Positions 1 to 8,715 are shown, numbered from the stretch's first letter. The stretch is DNA of 64,000 nucleotides from an uncultured Cetobacterium sp. (GCF_945952365.1 NZ_CAMFHX010000001.1:1-64000), one strand, 5' to 3'. The notes: a model not told the origin generated them from the letters alone. Made by a program: numbers and translations.

Positions 1-707
1 AAAATGGAATCGAAATCACTTACGAAGAAGCTAGAAAACCTATGGGAATGTTAAAGATAGATCATATTAAAGCACTATTAAAAATGGAGAGAATACATGC
101 TTTATGGTTAGAGAAATTTAATAGAGAATACACAATGGATGATATCAACTCTTTATATGAAAGATTTGAAGAGGTTCTATTCGCTTCACTAGAAAACTTT
201 GGTGAACCAGTTCCTGGAATGTTAGAACTTCAAGCTGAATTAAGAGCTAGAAAAATCAAAATTGGAAGTACTACAGGATATACAAAGGAGATGTTAGATA
301 TCGTTGCTCCAAAAGCAAAAGAGTTTGGTTACTGTCCTGACTTTAGAATCACATCAACTGAAGTTCCTGCAGGAAGACCATACCCATATATGATTTTCCA
401 AAACATGATAACTTTAGCTATTCCAAATAGAAACTCTGTTATAAAAATTGGAGATACTACTGTTGATATGAAAGAGGGAAAAAACGCTGGGGTTTGGGCT
501 GTTGGAATCTTAAAAGGTGGAAGTGAGTTAGGTCTTTCTAAACAAGAAGTAGAATCTATGGATAGCACTGAACTAAAAAAATTAATGGATGCTGCTGCAA
601 AAAGATTATATGCAGCTGGAGCTGACTATATCGTTGAAGAAGTTGGAGATTTACCACATATAATTGATGTTATAAATGCTAGAATGAATGCTGAAGAGGT
701 TATCTAA
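1..707 (+). CDS. phnX: Phosphonoacetaldehyde hydrolase (phosphonatase), 5' end outside the window
   Basis: Cleaves the C-P bond of phosphonoacetaldehyde to acetaldehyde and phosphate, the last step of 2-aminoethylphosphonate breakdown. The reading frame is open from base 3, before the first in-frame ATG at 42, so the gene begins upstream. The part seen carries EARKPMGMLKIDH, whose lysine is the Schiff-base residue of the family, then the HAD segment GSTTGYT and the acidic motif GDTTVDMKEGKNAG. The N-terminal HAD aspartates lie off the window. Its stop codon shares one base with the start of the next gene, so it is cotranscribed with pbfA and phnW. The family assignment is firm because both the motifs and the neighbours agree. 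Confidence 0.95.
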   Translation, partial: NGIEITYEEARKPMGMLKIDHIKALLKMERIHALWLEKFNREYTMDDINSLYERFEEVLFASLENFGEPVPGMLELQAELRARKIKIGSTTGYTKEMLDIVAPKAKEFGYCPDFRITSTEVPAGRPYPYMIFQNMITLAIPNRNSVIKIGDTTVDMKEGKNAGVWAVGILKGGSELGLSKQEVESMDSTELKKLMDAAAKRLYAAGADYIVEEVGDLPHIIDVINARMNAEEVI

Positions 708-2062
708 TGAACAAAATTACATCTGAAGGAGATATCAATACCTCTCAGAACCGTAAAAAGTGGCAAGAAAAAAATATAGATTTTGAAACTAACAATGTTC
801 TTAGAGATGATGAAGAGATTTTTCTTCATCAATCTCTTTCAACACCATGCTTAAATGTTTTAAAAAAATCAAAAGGGATATACTTAGAGGATATCTCTGG
901 AAAAATATATATGGATTTTCATGGAAATAATGTCCACCAAGTTGGATTTGGAAATGAAGATGTCAAAAAGGCTATCATCGATGAGATGGAAACTCTTCCA
1001 TTCTCGCCAAGAAGATATACGAATAACTCAGCTATAACCTTGGCTCAAAAGCTTGCTGATAAAACAAATGGTGTTTTAAATAAAGTTCTGTTCTCGCCAG
1101 GTGCAACATCTTCTATCGGAATGGCTATGAAACTAGCAAGACTTGTAACTAAAAAAGATGGGTTCCTTTCTTTCTGGGATTCTTTTCACGGAGCATCTAT
1201 TGATGCAATCTCTTTGGGTGGAACAGCACATTTTAGAAATGGTATCGGTGGACTTTTAGCTGGATGTGAGCATCTAGTTCCATACAACTCTTACAGACCC
1301 ATGTTTGATGAAGATACTTTTTTAAACATCTTAGATTACACTTTAGAAAAGCATGGAGATATAGCAGCATTTTTTATGGAAACAATCAGAAATACAGAGG
1401 TAGAGATTCCTTCATACAAACTTATGAGAGGAATAAGAGATATCTGTTCTAAGCACAACACTCTTTTAGTTTTAGATGAAACTGCTATAGCTATGGGAAG
1501 AACAGGAAAGTTCTTTGCTTTTGAGCACTACGATATCGAGCCTGATATGGTTGTTATTGGAAAAGGCCTTGGAGGAGGGATATTTCCAATCTCAGCTCTT
1601 TTGACAAAAGATGAATTCAACATTGGACAATACACATCTTTAGGACACTACACTCATGAGAAATCATCAGTTGGATGTGCTGCTGCTAATGCAGCAATTG
1701 ATTTTATTGATAGTAATAAGATTTTAGAAAAAACATCTGAGATGGAGAAATTCCTTTTAGAGAGATTGAATACACTAAAAGATAGATATAAGATTATTGG
1801 TGATGTGAGAGCAATTGGATTGCTATTTGCAGTAGAGCTTGTTAGAGATAGAAGTACTAAAGAAAAAGCTGACTCTGAAGCGGATAGGATTCTTTATAGT
1901 TGCCTTCACTCTGGGCTTAGCTTTAAAGTTTCTGGTGGAATTTTAACTCTATCACCACCACTTATTATAGAAAAACCTGAATTGAAAAAAGCTCTAGAGA
2001 TTCTTGAAGAGAGCATAAAAATTGAAAATACAAAACTTTTTGGAGGAAATAACAATGAATAA
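707..2062 (+). CDS. pbfA: Class III PLP enzyme, probable (R)-1-hydroxy-2-aminoethylphosphonate ammonia-lyase
   Basis: A 451-residue fold-type I PLP protein of the class III aminotransferase family. LVLDETAIAMGRTGKFFA holds the aspartate that contacts the pyridine nitrogen, and VVIGKGLGGG holds the Schiff-base lysine. The N-terminal FHGNNVHQVGFG and the SEGD start match PbfA as I remember it. PbfA removes ammonia from (R)-1-hydroxy-2-aminoethylphosphonate to give phosphonoacetaldehyde, the PhnX substrate. It overlaps phnX by one base and phnW by eight bases, so the three are likely translationally coupled. The alternative is an ordinary class III aminotransferase, but PhnW already supplies that step, which favours the lyase. 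Function is inferred from family and context. Confidence 0.78.
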   Translation: MNKITSEGDINTSQNRKKWQEKNIDFETNNVLRDDEEIFLHQSLSTPCLNVLKKSKGIYLEDISGKIYMDFHGNNVHQVGFGNEDVKKAIIDEMETLPFSPRRYTNNSAITLAQKLADKTNGVLNKVLFSPGATSSIGMAMKLARLVTKKDGFLSFWDSFHGASIDAISLGGTAHFRNGIGGLLAGCEHLVPYNSYRPMFDEDTFLNILDYTLEKHGDIAAFFMETIRNTEVEIPSYKLMRGIRDICSKHNTLLVLDETAIAMGRTGKFFAFEHYDIEPDMVVIGKGLGGGIFPISALLTKDEFNIGQYTSLGHYTHEKSSVGCAAANAAIDFIDSNKILEKTSEMEKFLLERLNTLKDRYKIIGDVRAIGLLFAVELVRDRSTKEKADSEADRILYSCLHSGLSFKVSGGILTLSPPLIIEKPELKKALEILEESIKIENTKLFGGNNNE

Positions 2063-3167
2063 CAACAATTTAACAGATAGACCATACATCCTTTTAACAC
2101 CAGGACCTTTAACGACATCTTCTGGAGTTAGATCAGCTATGCTTAAAGACTGGTGCACTTGGGATAACGAATACAACTCTTTAGTTCAAGATATGAGAAA
2201 AAGAGTTTTAGATGTAGCTGAAGCTGGAGATGACTACACTATGATTCCTATGCAAGGAAGTGGAACTTTCTCTGTTGAGGCTGTTTTAACTTCAACTGTT
2301 GGAGATAATGAAAAGATTTTAATTCTTTCTAACGGTGCTTATGGAGACAGAATGAAAACTATCTGTGATGTAGCTAGAGTTAAAAATACTATCTATAAAA
2401 TTGAGCAAACTGAAACTTATGATTTAGCACACTTAGAGGCTATTTTAAAAGAGGATTCAGAGATTACTCACGTTGCTGTTGTTCACTGTGAAACTACATC
2501 AGGAATCTTAAATCCAATTAAAGTGATTGGAGAGATTGTAAAAAAATACAATAAAACTTTTATCGTAGATGCTATGTCAAGTTTCGGTGGAATTCACTTT
2601 AACGTACCTGAGCACAAAATTGATTTCCTAATCAGTTCAGCTAATAAATGTATTCAAGGAGTTCCTGGATTTGGATTTATCGTAGCTAAGAAATCTGAAC
2701 TATTAAAGTGTGAAGGAAAAGCTCGTTCTCACTCTTTAGATATCTTTGACCAATGGAAAGTTATGGAAAGTGGAAATGGGAAATGGAGATTCACTTCACC
2801 AACTCACGTTGTTAGAGCATTCTATCAAGCTCTATTAGAGTTAGAAGCAGAAGGAGGAGTAAAAGCTAGAGAGGCAAGATATAAAGAGAACCAAGATAAA
2901 CTTGTTAAAGGAATGGCTAATTTAGGATTTGATGCTATTATATCTTTAGAGCAACAGTCACCTATTATAACTACATTCTATGCTCCTAATCATCCTGAGT
3001 ATAAGTTTGAAACTTTCTATTCAAAGCTAAAAGAACACGGATTTGTTATCTATCCTGGGAAATTAACTAAAGAGGAAAGCTTTAGAATTGGAAATATTGG
3101 AGAGGTTTACTCAACAGATATTGAAACTTTAATTGACTCTATCAAAAAATCTATGTTCTGGAGATAA
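2055..3167 (+). CDS. phnW: 2-aminoethylphosphonate--pyruvate transaminase
   Basis: Transfers the amino group of 2-aminoethylphosphonate to pyruvate, giving phosphonoacetaldehyde and alanine. It opens with the family signature PYILLTPGPLTTS, and the PLP lysine lies in ISSANKCIQGVPGFGF. At 370 residues it has the usual length. I start it at the ATG at 2055, eight to nine bases after a GGAGGA ribosome site inside the end of pbfA; an in-frame ATG further upstream at 2022 lacks such a site. It feeds the same intermediate to PhnX as PbfA does, so the operon handles both plain and hydroxylated aminoethylphosphonate. Confidence 0.95.
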   Translation: MNNNNLTDRPYILLTPGPLTTSSGVRSAMLKDWCTWDNEYNSLVQDMRKRVLDVAEAGDDYTMIPMQGSGTFSVEAVLTSTVGDNEKILILSNGAYGDRMKTICDVARVKNTIYKIEQTETYDLAHLEAILKEDSEITHVAVVHCETTSGILNPIKVIGEIVKKYNKTFIVDAMSSFGGIHFNVPEHKIDFLISSANKCIQGVPGFGFIVAKKSELLKCEGKARSHSLDIFDQWKVMESGNGKWRFTSPTHVVRAFYQALLELEAEGGVKAREARYKENQDKLVKGMANLGFDAIISLEQQSPIITTFYAPNHPEYKFETFYSKLKEHGFVIYPGKLTKEESFRIGNIGEVYSTDIETLIDSIKKSMFWR

Positions 3168-3171
3168 GCTT

Positions 3172-3939
3172 ATGCTGATGAATCAACGTAGACAACATAT
3201 TTTAGAGGAGTTAAATCAAAAGAATATCGTTTATGTAAAAGAGTTATCAGAAAAATACAGTGTTACTATGGAAACTATTCGAAAAGATTTAGAGGATATT
3301 GTAGCTGAAAATATGGATATACAAAAAGTTTATGGGGGAGCTATCAAAAGCTCCTCTGTAGACGAAAGTTACTCTATAAGAGAGGAGCTTTTCTCCACTG
3401 AGAAAGATCTGCTTGGAAAAAAAGCTGCTGATCTTATCCAAGATGGTGATTGTATCTTTTTAGATGCTGGAACTACTGTTACAAAACTTATTCCTCATTT
3501 AAAAACTAAAAAAAATCTAAAAATTGTAACTGTTTCCTTAGCAGCTCTTATTGAGTTTACTAAAATTTTCAGTAACACAGAAAATACTCATAGAATTTTC
3601 TTTATGGGAGGAGAAGTAAAATTTAACCTTCTTTCAACTTCTGGAACAAAAGTTGCACTATCAATTGGAGATTACTTCTTCAATAAAGCTTTTTTAACTT
3701 TAGATGGTGTATCTCTTGAAAAAGGTATCACATCTCACAACTGTGATGAAGCACATGTGACAGCAGAAGTTTTAAAACATTGTTCTGAAAATATCTTTAT
3801 GATTACAGAGGAGAAGTTTAATTCTACAAAGTTTTACAAAGTTTGTAATTTAGACTCTGTTGATACAATAATTGCTAGTAATCCTGATCATGATTTTTTA
3901 AAGAAAATCTCTAAAAACTTTAATATTAAAATCTATTAA
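3172..3939 (+). CDS. DeoR/GlpR-family transcriptional regulator, likely controlling the phosphonate genes
   Basis: A 255-residue protein with an N-terminal DeoR winged helix: QRRQHILEELNQKNIVYVKE, then SVTMETIRKDLEDI as recognition helix. A DeoR sensor domain follows, with FLDAGTTVTKLIPHL (the phosphosugar-isomerase-like site) and the later FLTLDGVSLEKGI. The ATG at 3172 was chosen because GGAG at 3160-3163 sits eight bases before it; the ATG at 3178 is possible. It is four bases after phnW and just before a terminator, so it is the last gene of the operon. A role as local regulator is inferred; LysR-type and GntR-type regulators are commoner beside phnWX. Confidence 0.85.
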   Translation: MLMNQRRQHILEELNQKNIVYVKELSEKYSVTMETIRKDLEDIVAENMDIQKVYGGAIKSSSVDESYSIREELFSTEKDLLGKKAADLIQDGDCIFLDAGTTVTKLIPHLKTKKNLKIVTVSLAALIEFTKIFSNTENTHRIFFMGGEVKFNLLSTSGTKVALSIGDYFFNKAFLTLDGVSLEKGITSHNCDEAHVTAEVLKHCSENIFMITEEKFNSTKFYKVCNLDSVDTIIASNPDHDFLKKISKNFNIKIY

Positions 3940-3946
3940 ACTTCTT

Positions 3947-3983
3947 AATAACTTTTACATCATTTGTAGAAGTTATTTTTTAT
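3947..3983 (+). terminator. Intrinsic terminator of the phosphonate operon
   Basis: A 12-bp stem (3947-3958 with 3966-3977, one G-U pair) and a seven-base loop are followed by a T-rich tail. It lies eight bases after the regulator stop codon. Confidence 0.9.
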
Positions 3984-3996
3984 TATATTTTTAAGT

Positions 3997-4023
3997 AAAA
4001 AAAAAGATGTATCTCTACATCTT
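3997..4023 (-). terminator. Intrinsic terminator of the tRNA operon
   Basis: On the minus strand AAGATGTA pairs with TACATCTT around a four-base loop and is followed by a long T run (A run on the plus strand, 3997-4005). It lies 12 bases after the CCA end of tRNA-Lys. Confidence 0.9.
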
Positions 4024-4035
4024 AAAATTTTCTAT

Positions 4036-4111
4036 TGGTGCGTCATACTGGGCTCGAACCAGTGACAACACGATTAAAAGTCGTGTGCTCTACCATCTGA
4101 GCTAATGACGC
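4036..4111 (-). tRNA. tRNA-Lys (UUU)
   Basis: The reverse complement folds as a cloverleaf: acceptor GCGTCAT pairs with ATGACGC, the D arm is GCTCAGATGGTAGAGC, the anticodon loop CTTTTAA has anticodon TTT, and the T loop is GGTTCGAGCC. The 3' CCA is encoded. It is the third gene of a Leu-fMet-Lys transcript. Confidence 0.97.
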
Positions 4112-4123
4112 ATCTGTGTGTTT

Positions 4124-4199
4124 TGGTGGCGGGGGCTGGATTCGAACCAACGACCTTCGGGTTATGAGCCCGACGAGCTGCCAACTGCTCTACCCCGCG
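4124..4199 (-). tRNA. Initiator tRNA-fMet (CAU)
   Basis: The anticodon loop CTCATAA lies on a stem with three consecutive G-C pairs (GGG/CCC), and the first acceptor pair is a mismatch (C1 against C72). Both are initiator hallmarks. E. coli fMet has C1 against A72, so the mismatch partner differs. CCA is encoded. Confidence 0.96.
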
Positions 4200-4216
4200 A
4201 TATTTGTAAGTTTAAG

Positions 4217-4304
4217 TGGTGCCTGGGGCCGGAATCGAACCGGCACGCTATCAGATAGCTCGGGATTTTAAGTCCCGTGCGTCTACCTATTCCGCCACCC
4301 AGGC
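4217..4304 (-). tRNA. tRNA-Leu (UAA)
   Basis: An 88-base class II tRNA with a long variable arm (GAGCTATCTGATAGC region), acceptor GCCTGGG, anticodon loop CTTAAAA (anticodon TAA) and encoded CCA. It is the first gene of the tRNA operon. Confidence 0.97.
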
Positions 4305-4349
4305 TTCATAGTTAAGGTTGTTTTTCAACTTCCTCTGCGCTACATAAAT

Positions 4350-4378
4350 ATATTACCACAACTTATAAAAAAAGTCAA
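4350..4378 (-). promoter_or_regulatory. Sigma-70 promoter of the tRNA operon
   Basis: On the minus strand, TTGACT (4378-4373) and TAATAT (4355-4350) are separated by exactly 17 bases, about 46 bases before tRNA-Leu. This is near consensus, as expected for stable RNA. Confidence 0.88.
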
Positions 4379-4415
4379 CAAGTTTTTTTACATTATTTTA
4401 ACATTAGTTTACTTT

Positions 4416-5351
4416 CTACTCTGCAACAACTATAAATCTTTTAAACTTACCCTTTGGCACTATACATCTGTGTTGTATTTTAAATCCACTTTGCTCGAGA
4501 ATTAAATCATGATTTTCAAAAGATATTAAAACTATTCTACGTGAAATTCTTCTCGCTGTTTCTATTATTTTTCTCTGTTCACCTACAGATATATGACTAA
4601 AAAGTCCATATGGTATATCAACTATAGAGCTGTCATAACTTTTCTTAATATTATGCATATCATCATTTACAACAATTGGATTAAAACCATAAAACTCTAA
4701 ATTTATATTTGCATTCTTTGCAATTTGCTTATTTATTTCATAGCCTTCTATTAAATAACCTGCATCTAAAGCTTCAACTAAAGTTGTTCCAACTCCACAG
4801 CATGGATCGATAATTGTTTTATCTTTAGAACCACCATTTGCTATGTTTACAACAGCCTTAGCTACTTTAACTCCTAAGGAATTTGAATATGAACAAGGTT
4901 TATTATCATGTGAGTGCCACTTATAATCATTTTTATTATCAATTCCAAATAACCATTTATCCTCGACTTTGGTTATTCCAAAGCTAAACTCTGGATTTTT
5001 AAAATTATGACACCCTTGAATATTATTAGATATATTTTTTATTATAGCTAATCTCTCATCGTAAGAGATATTATTTTCATTATTTAATCTTACATACTCT
5101 AATTTAAAATTATTATAAACAGTTTTATCTTTTATAATCTCTTCTAAAATCTCTTCAACACTATCTTTTTCATAGATAATCTCTAAACGAGTTTTTATAA
5201 ATGGACTATTTGATGGATTGAACTCTATATCTGAAAATAGCATCTTCTCTTCCAGTTCTTTTCCAAAAACTACTTTCATCTCTAAATGACAAAGCTCCTC
5301 TTCAGCTGTTGGATAATTCACTATATACATATATTTTGGAAATTTTTTCAT
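4416..5351 (-). CDS. SAM-dependent methyltransferase of the UPF0020/TRM11-like RNA methyltransferase group
   Basis: A 311-residue protein. The C-terminal half is a Rossmann methyltransferase: motif I IIDPCCGVGTTLVEAL (about residues 190-205), then GYEINKQIAKNA for the acidic loop, and the catalytic-type motif VDIPYG in place of the usual NPPY/DPPYG. The segment with NSLGVKVAKAVVNIA just before motif I is typical of the UPF0020 fold. The N-terminal 150 residues have no motif I recognise and could be the substrate-binding part. It is alone, between the tRNA operon and an AT-rich gap. Modification of tRNA or rRNA is the likely role, but the target base cannot be told from sequence. Confidence 0.75.
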   Translation of the reverse strand: MKKFPKYMYIVNYPTAEEELCHLEMKVVFGKELEEKMLFSDIEFNPSNSPFIKTRLEIIYEKDSVEEILEEIIKDKTVYNNFKLEYVRLNNENNISYDERLAIIKNISNNIQGCHNFKNPEFSFGITKVEDKWLFGIDNKNDYKWHSHDNKPCSYSNSLGVKVAKAVVNIANGGSKDKTIIDPCCGVGTTLVEALDAGYLIEGYEINKQIAKNANINLEFYGFNPIVVNDDMHNIKKSYDSSIVDIPYGLFSHISVGEQRKIIETARRISRRIVLISFENHDLILEQSGFKIQHRCIVPKGKFKRFIVVAE

Positions 5352-5847
5352 ATATCACATTCCTTTATTTTTTATTAATATAACAATAAAATATAGCATA
5401 TAAAAAAGAGTAATACAAAATAAAAATAAAATAATTAAATTTTCAAACTTTTTTCCATACAAAAACCGTCTAAAAATTATAATAATAGTTAGAAGAGATT
5501 TAAAAAGTATTTAAAGGGTTTCAAGTTTCAACTGTTTAAAGTTTTAAAAAAGCCATCACACAGTTTCAAAGATGTTCAAAAGTTATATAATTATAAAAAG
5601 TATAATAATTTATAGTAAAATGTATAATGTTTTCGTGATGAAAAAAAAATAAAAACAAATCGTGAAATTGTAAATCTAACTATTATGTGAGAAATAGATT
5701 TAAAGTTAGTAAAGTGTTTTTAAGTTTTAAAGAAGTGTTTTACAAGTTTTAAGGTTATTTAAACGTGAAAAGATTCAATTTTTAAAAGATTTATATGTTT
5801 TATGAAGTAGAGGGATTCGTGATGGTGCCCTCTACTTTTTATTTACT
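5352..5847. other. AT-rich intergenic region with a possible small RNA on the plus strand
   Basis: Almost 500 bases without a credible gene. It contains several TATAAT-like hexamers (5586-5591, 5601-5606, 5623-5628), none with a convincing -35 box, and many short AAGTTTTAAAG-like runs. A nine-base direct repeat TTCGTGATG occurs at 5632-5640 and 5816-5824; the second copy lies in the loop of a plus-strand terminator at 5805-5841. No plus-strand gene precedes that terminator, so a noncoding transcript of about 200 bases beginning near 5635 is possible. I see no match to a known RNA family. The promoter of the methyltransferase gene must lie at the left end. Confidence 0.45.
5805..5841 (+). terminator. 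Plus-strand intrinsic terminator with no upstream gene
   Basis: AAGTAGAGGG (5805-5814) pairs with CCCTCTACTT (5828-5837) around a 13-base loop, followed by a T run. The T run is on the plus strand only, so it does not serve the minus-strand proC. Confidence 0.8.
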
Positions 5848-6648
5848 TTACGAATTCATTTTCTTTGATTTTTCCATACAATTTCTCATGGCTTTAATTA
5901 TGGCGTTTCTAAATCCATTTTCCTCTAAAGTTGTAACTGCTTCTATTGTCGTTCCTCCGGGTGAACATACCATATCTTTTAAAGCCCCTGGATGCATTTC
6001 TGTTTCTAAAACCATCTTGGCACTTCCTAAAACAGCTTGTGCTGCTAACCTATATGCTTTATCTCTTGAAATCCCACCCAACACTGCTGCATCAGCCATG
6101 GCTTCAATAAACATATATACATAAGCTGGTGATGATCCTGTTGTTGCTACTACTGCATCCATCTCTTTTTCTTCAACTTTTTCTACGAGACCAAAGCACT
6201 TCAAAATGTTTTTGATTTCATTTTCCTCTATTAAACTTATATTTTCTCCGATACAGTAAGCTGTAACTCCCTCTCCTACCATAGCTGGAGTATTTGGCAT
6301 TGTTCTTACTACTTTTACATTTTTTCCAAACATATCCTCTAACTCTTTTAAAGAGTACCCCGGTGTAATACTTACTACTACTTTATCTTCATCTGTATAA
6401 TTTTTTATTTCATCAATGACTTTTGAATATATATTTGGTTTAACTCCTAAAAATACAATATCACAATTTTTTACTAACTCTATGTTGCTTTCAGAAACAT
6501 TTATACTCAACAATTTCCCTAACTCTATCAACTTTTCCATATCTCTTCCACTCACGTAAATACTTGAAGACATTACATCATTTTTTAGCATTCCCTTTAT
6601 CATGGCTTTTACCATATTCCCCGCTCCAATAAAACCTACTTTTTTCAT
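5848..6648 (-). CDS. proC: Pyrroline-5-carboxylate reductase
   Basis: Reduces 1-pyrroline-5-carboxylate to proline with NAD(P)H. The 266 residues open with the dinucleotide-binding GFIGAGNMVKAMIKGM. They carry VRTMPNTPAMVGEG and the C-terminal signature region GALKDMVCSPGGTTIEAV, both characteristic of ProC. The start is the ATG at 6648, preceded by GGAGG; the in-frame GTG at 6660 would overlap that ribosome site. No other proline genes are nearby, so it appears to be a single-gene unit. The product is cytoplasmic. Confidence 0.95.
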   Translation of the reverse strand: MKKVGFIGAGNMVKAMIKGMLKNDVMSSSIYVSGRDMEKLIELGKLLSINVSESNIELVKNCDIVFLGVKPNIYSKVIDEIKNYTDEDKVVVSITPGYSLKELEDMFGKNVKVVRTMPNTPAMVGEGVTAYCIGENISLIEENEIKNILKCFGLVEKVEEKEMDAVVATTGSSPAYVYMFIEAMADAAVLGGISRDKAYRLAAQAVLGSAKMVLETEMHPGALKDMVCSPGGTTIEAVTTLEENGFRNAIIKAMRNCMEKSKKMNS

Positions 6649-6680
6649 AATTTCCTCCACTTTTTCTGAATATTCAATCT

Positions 6681-6689
6681 ATTATAACA
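6681..6689 (-). promoter_or_regulatory. Extended -10 promoter element of proC
   Basis: The minus strand reads TGTTATAAT (TGn plus a consensus -10), 33 bases before the proC start. No clear -35 box is present, as is usual for extended -10 promoters. Confidence 0.6.
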
Positions 6690-6764
6690 AATTTTTAAAA
6701 GGAAAAACTATCTAATTTTTGTAAAAAAAATCAATTGAATTTAATTAACTTGAGGAGGTTTTTT

Positions 6765-6923
6765 ATGGAAAAGTGGAGATGTAATGTTTGTAACTGGATT
6801 TATGACCCTGAAACTGGAGATCCTGATAATGGTGTAGCTCCTAAAACTCATTGGGAGGATGTTCCAGAAGATTGGGTTTGTCCTATTTGTGGGGTTGGAA
6901 AAGACGAGTTTGAAAAAGAATAG
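6765..6923 (+). CDS. Rubredoxin
   Basis: A 52-residue iron protein that carries single electrons. It has the two iron-binding knuckles [10 protein letters not shown] and [11 protein letters not shown], and between them [20 protein letters not shown], all typical of rubredoxin. The ATG at 6765 follows GAGGAGG at a normal distance. It lies just before hcp on the same strand with a terminator between them, so it may act as a partner of Hcp or of peroxide/oxygen-detoxifying enzymes encoded elsewhere. Confidence 0.97.
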   Translation: MEKWRCNVCNWIYDPETGDPDNGVAPKTHWEDVPEDWVCPICGVGKDEFEKE

Positions 6924-6929
6924 ATATTT

Positions 6930-6958
6930 GCTGAGGTCTATAAGTACCTCAGCTTTTT
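6930..6958 (+). terminator. Terminator between rubredoxin and hcp
   Basis: GCTGAGGT (6930-6937) pairs with ACCTCAGC (6946-6953) and is followed by five T. The short run suggests partial readthrough into hcp is possible. Confidence 0.8.
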
Positions 6959-6987
6959 CATGTAAAAATATATTCTAGGAGGTTTTT

Positions 6988-8640
6988 ATGTCAATGTTTT
7001 GTTATCAATGCCAAGAGACTGCAATGAACAAAGGATGTACTATAAGAGGGGTTTGTGGAAAAGCTCCAGATACTGCTAAGCTTCAAGATTTATTAATACA
7101 TACAGCTAAAACAGTATCAGCTTATGTTGAATTACTACACGATAAAACTTCTATTTGTAACAGCTTACACCGTTGGGTTGTAAATGCACTTTTTGTAACT
7201 ATCACAAATGCTAATTTTAATGATAGTGCTATTATTAAAGAGATTGAAATAGGAGAGATGTATCGAGCTGCTCTTCAAGTTGAACTTGCAAATCACGATA
7301 TCTCTATTCCTGAAAAATTTGCAAAATATATAAATTGTCCCACTAACACAAACTCTAACGAATCACTTCTAGAATATGCTGAAAAAGTTGGTGTTCTTAG
7401 AACAGAAAATGATGATATCAGATCTTTAAGAGAAACTATTATTTATGGAATTAAAGGAATGACTGCATATATTGAGCACGCTTTTAATCTTGGGAAAGAA
7501 AACTTTAAAATCTATAGATTCATAGAGGAAACTCTAGCCAATGTTGACGATGACTCTTTAGGTGTAGATGGTTTAGTTCAAATGGTTTTAAATGTTGGAA
7601 AAGTTGGAGTGGATGCTATGGCTCTTTTAGATGAAGCTAATACATCTACTTATGGACATCCCGAAATTACAAAAGTTAATCTTGGTGTAAGAAATAATCC
7701 TGGAATTTTAATCTCTGGTCATGATTTGAAAGATTTAGAGATGTTACTTGAACAAACTCGTGGAACAGGAGTAGATGTTTATACTCATTCTGAAATGTTA
7801 CCTGGGATAGCTTATCCATTCTTTAAAAAATATGACAATCTTGTTGGAAACTACGGTGGCTCTTGGTGGCATCAAACAAAAGAGTTTATAGATTTCAACG
7901 GCCCTATTCTATTTACAAGTAACTGCTTAGTTCCTCCTAGAGGTTCTATTGCAAACTATTTAGAAAGAGTTTACACTACAAATTCTGCTGGTATGGATGG
8001 ATGTAAACATATTACAGTTAATGAGCACGGAAAAAAAGATTTCAGTGAAATTATAGAGGCTGCTAAAAATTGCAAACCTCCTGTTGAGCTGGAAAAAGGT
8101 GAGATTATCACTGGATTTGCACACAACCAAGTTTTAGCTCTTGCTGATAAGGTTATTGAAGCTGTTAAATCTGGAGCTATTAGAAAGTTTTATGTAATGG
8201 GTGGATGTGATGCTCGAATGCAAGATAGAAAATATTATACCGAGTTTGCTGCTGCTCTTCCTAAAGATACCGTAATTCTAACTGCGGGATGTGCTAAATT
8301 TAGATATAATAAATTGGATTTAGGAGATATCGGTGGAATACCAAGAGTTTTAGACGCTGGGCAGTGTAACGACTCTTACTCTTTAGCTGTTATAGCTTTA
8401 AAATTAAAAGAAGCTTTTGGTTTGGATGATGTGAATAAACTTCCAATTGTATTCAATATAGCTTGGTATGAGCAGAAAGCTGTTTTAGTTCTTCTTTCTC
8501 TTTTATATCTTGGATTTAAAAATGTACATGTTGGACCTACTATCCCCGCATTTTTAAGCCCTAATGTTCTTAATGTTTTAATCGATAACTTTGGTCTTGG
8601 AACTATAAGTAACGTTGAAGAGGATTTGAAAAACTTCTAA
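6988..8640 (+). CDS. hcp: Hybrid-cluster protein (hydroxylamine reductase type)
   Basis: A 550-residue class I Hcp. Cysteines 5, 8, 17 and 23 ([15 protein letters not shown] then GVC) bind the N-terminal cubane cluster. Hybrid-cluster ligands are visible in [16 protein letters not shown], in SNCLVPP, in the [10 protein letters not shown] segment and in GQCNDSYS. Hcp enzymes reduce NO or hydroxylamine and protect anaerobes from nitrosative stress. AGGAGG precedes the ATG. No hcr reductase gene follows, so electrons must come from another donor; the upstream rubredoxin is a candidate (inference). Confidence 0.96.
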   Translation: MSMFCYQCQETAMNKGCTIRGVCGKAPDTAKLQDLLIHTAKTVSAYVELLHDKTSICNSLHRWVVNALFVTITNANFNDSAIIKEIEIGEMYRAALQVELANHDISIPEKFAKYINCPTNTNSNESLLEYAEKVGVLRTENDDIRSLRETIIYGIKGMTAYIEHAFNLGKENFKIYRFIEETLANVDDDSLGVDGLVQMVLNVGKVGVDAMALLDEANTSTYGHPEITKVNLGVRNNPGILISGHDLKDLEMLLEQTRGTGVDVYTHSEMLPGIAYPFFKKYDNLVGNYGGSWWHQTKEFIDFNGPILFTSNCLVPPRGSIANYLERVYTTNSAGMDGCKHITVNEHGKKDFSEIIEAAKNCKPPVELEKGEIITGFAHNQVLALADKVIEAVKSGAIRKFYVMGGCDARMQDRKYYTEFAAALPKDTVILTAGCAKFRYNKLDLGDIGGIPRVLDAGQCNDSYSLAVIALKLKEAFGLDDVNKLPIVFNIAWYEQKAVLVLLSLLYLGFKNVHVGPTIPAFLSPNVLNVLIDNFGLGTISNVEEDLKNF

Positions 8641-8660
8641 TCTAAATTAATAAAATAACA

Positions 8661-8693
8661 AAATCCCTCTATCTAATGATAGAGGGATTTTTA
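8661..8693. terminator. Terminator between hcp and the convergent sugar operon
   Basis: A 13-bp stem (8661-8673 with 8678-8690) and a TAAT loop have T on the right and A on the left. It can therefore stop hcp, and perhaps also the converging PTS gene. Confidence 0.88.
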
Positions 8694-8715
8694 ATACCTT
8701 ATCTAGTTTCCTAAT

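Noticed and set aside
5816-5841. Fluoride-type riboswitch suggested by GTGATGGTGCCC
   Set aside because: Only a short stretch resembles the motif; the rest of the aptamer and a downstream fluoride exporter gene are missing.
5352-5847. Replication origin or riboswitch in the AT-rich gap
   Set aside because: No DnaA boxes were seen, no conserved riboswitch blocks were recognised, and dnaA or other origin genes are not near.
5795-6124. A 109-codon plus-strand frame starting in the intergenic hairpin
   Set aside because: It is antisense to proC and the start lies inside the terminator stem.
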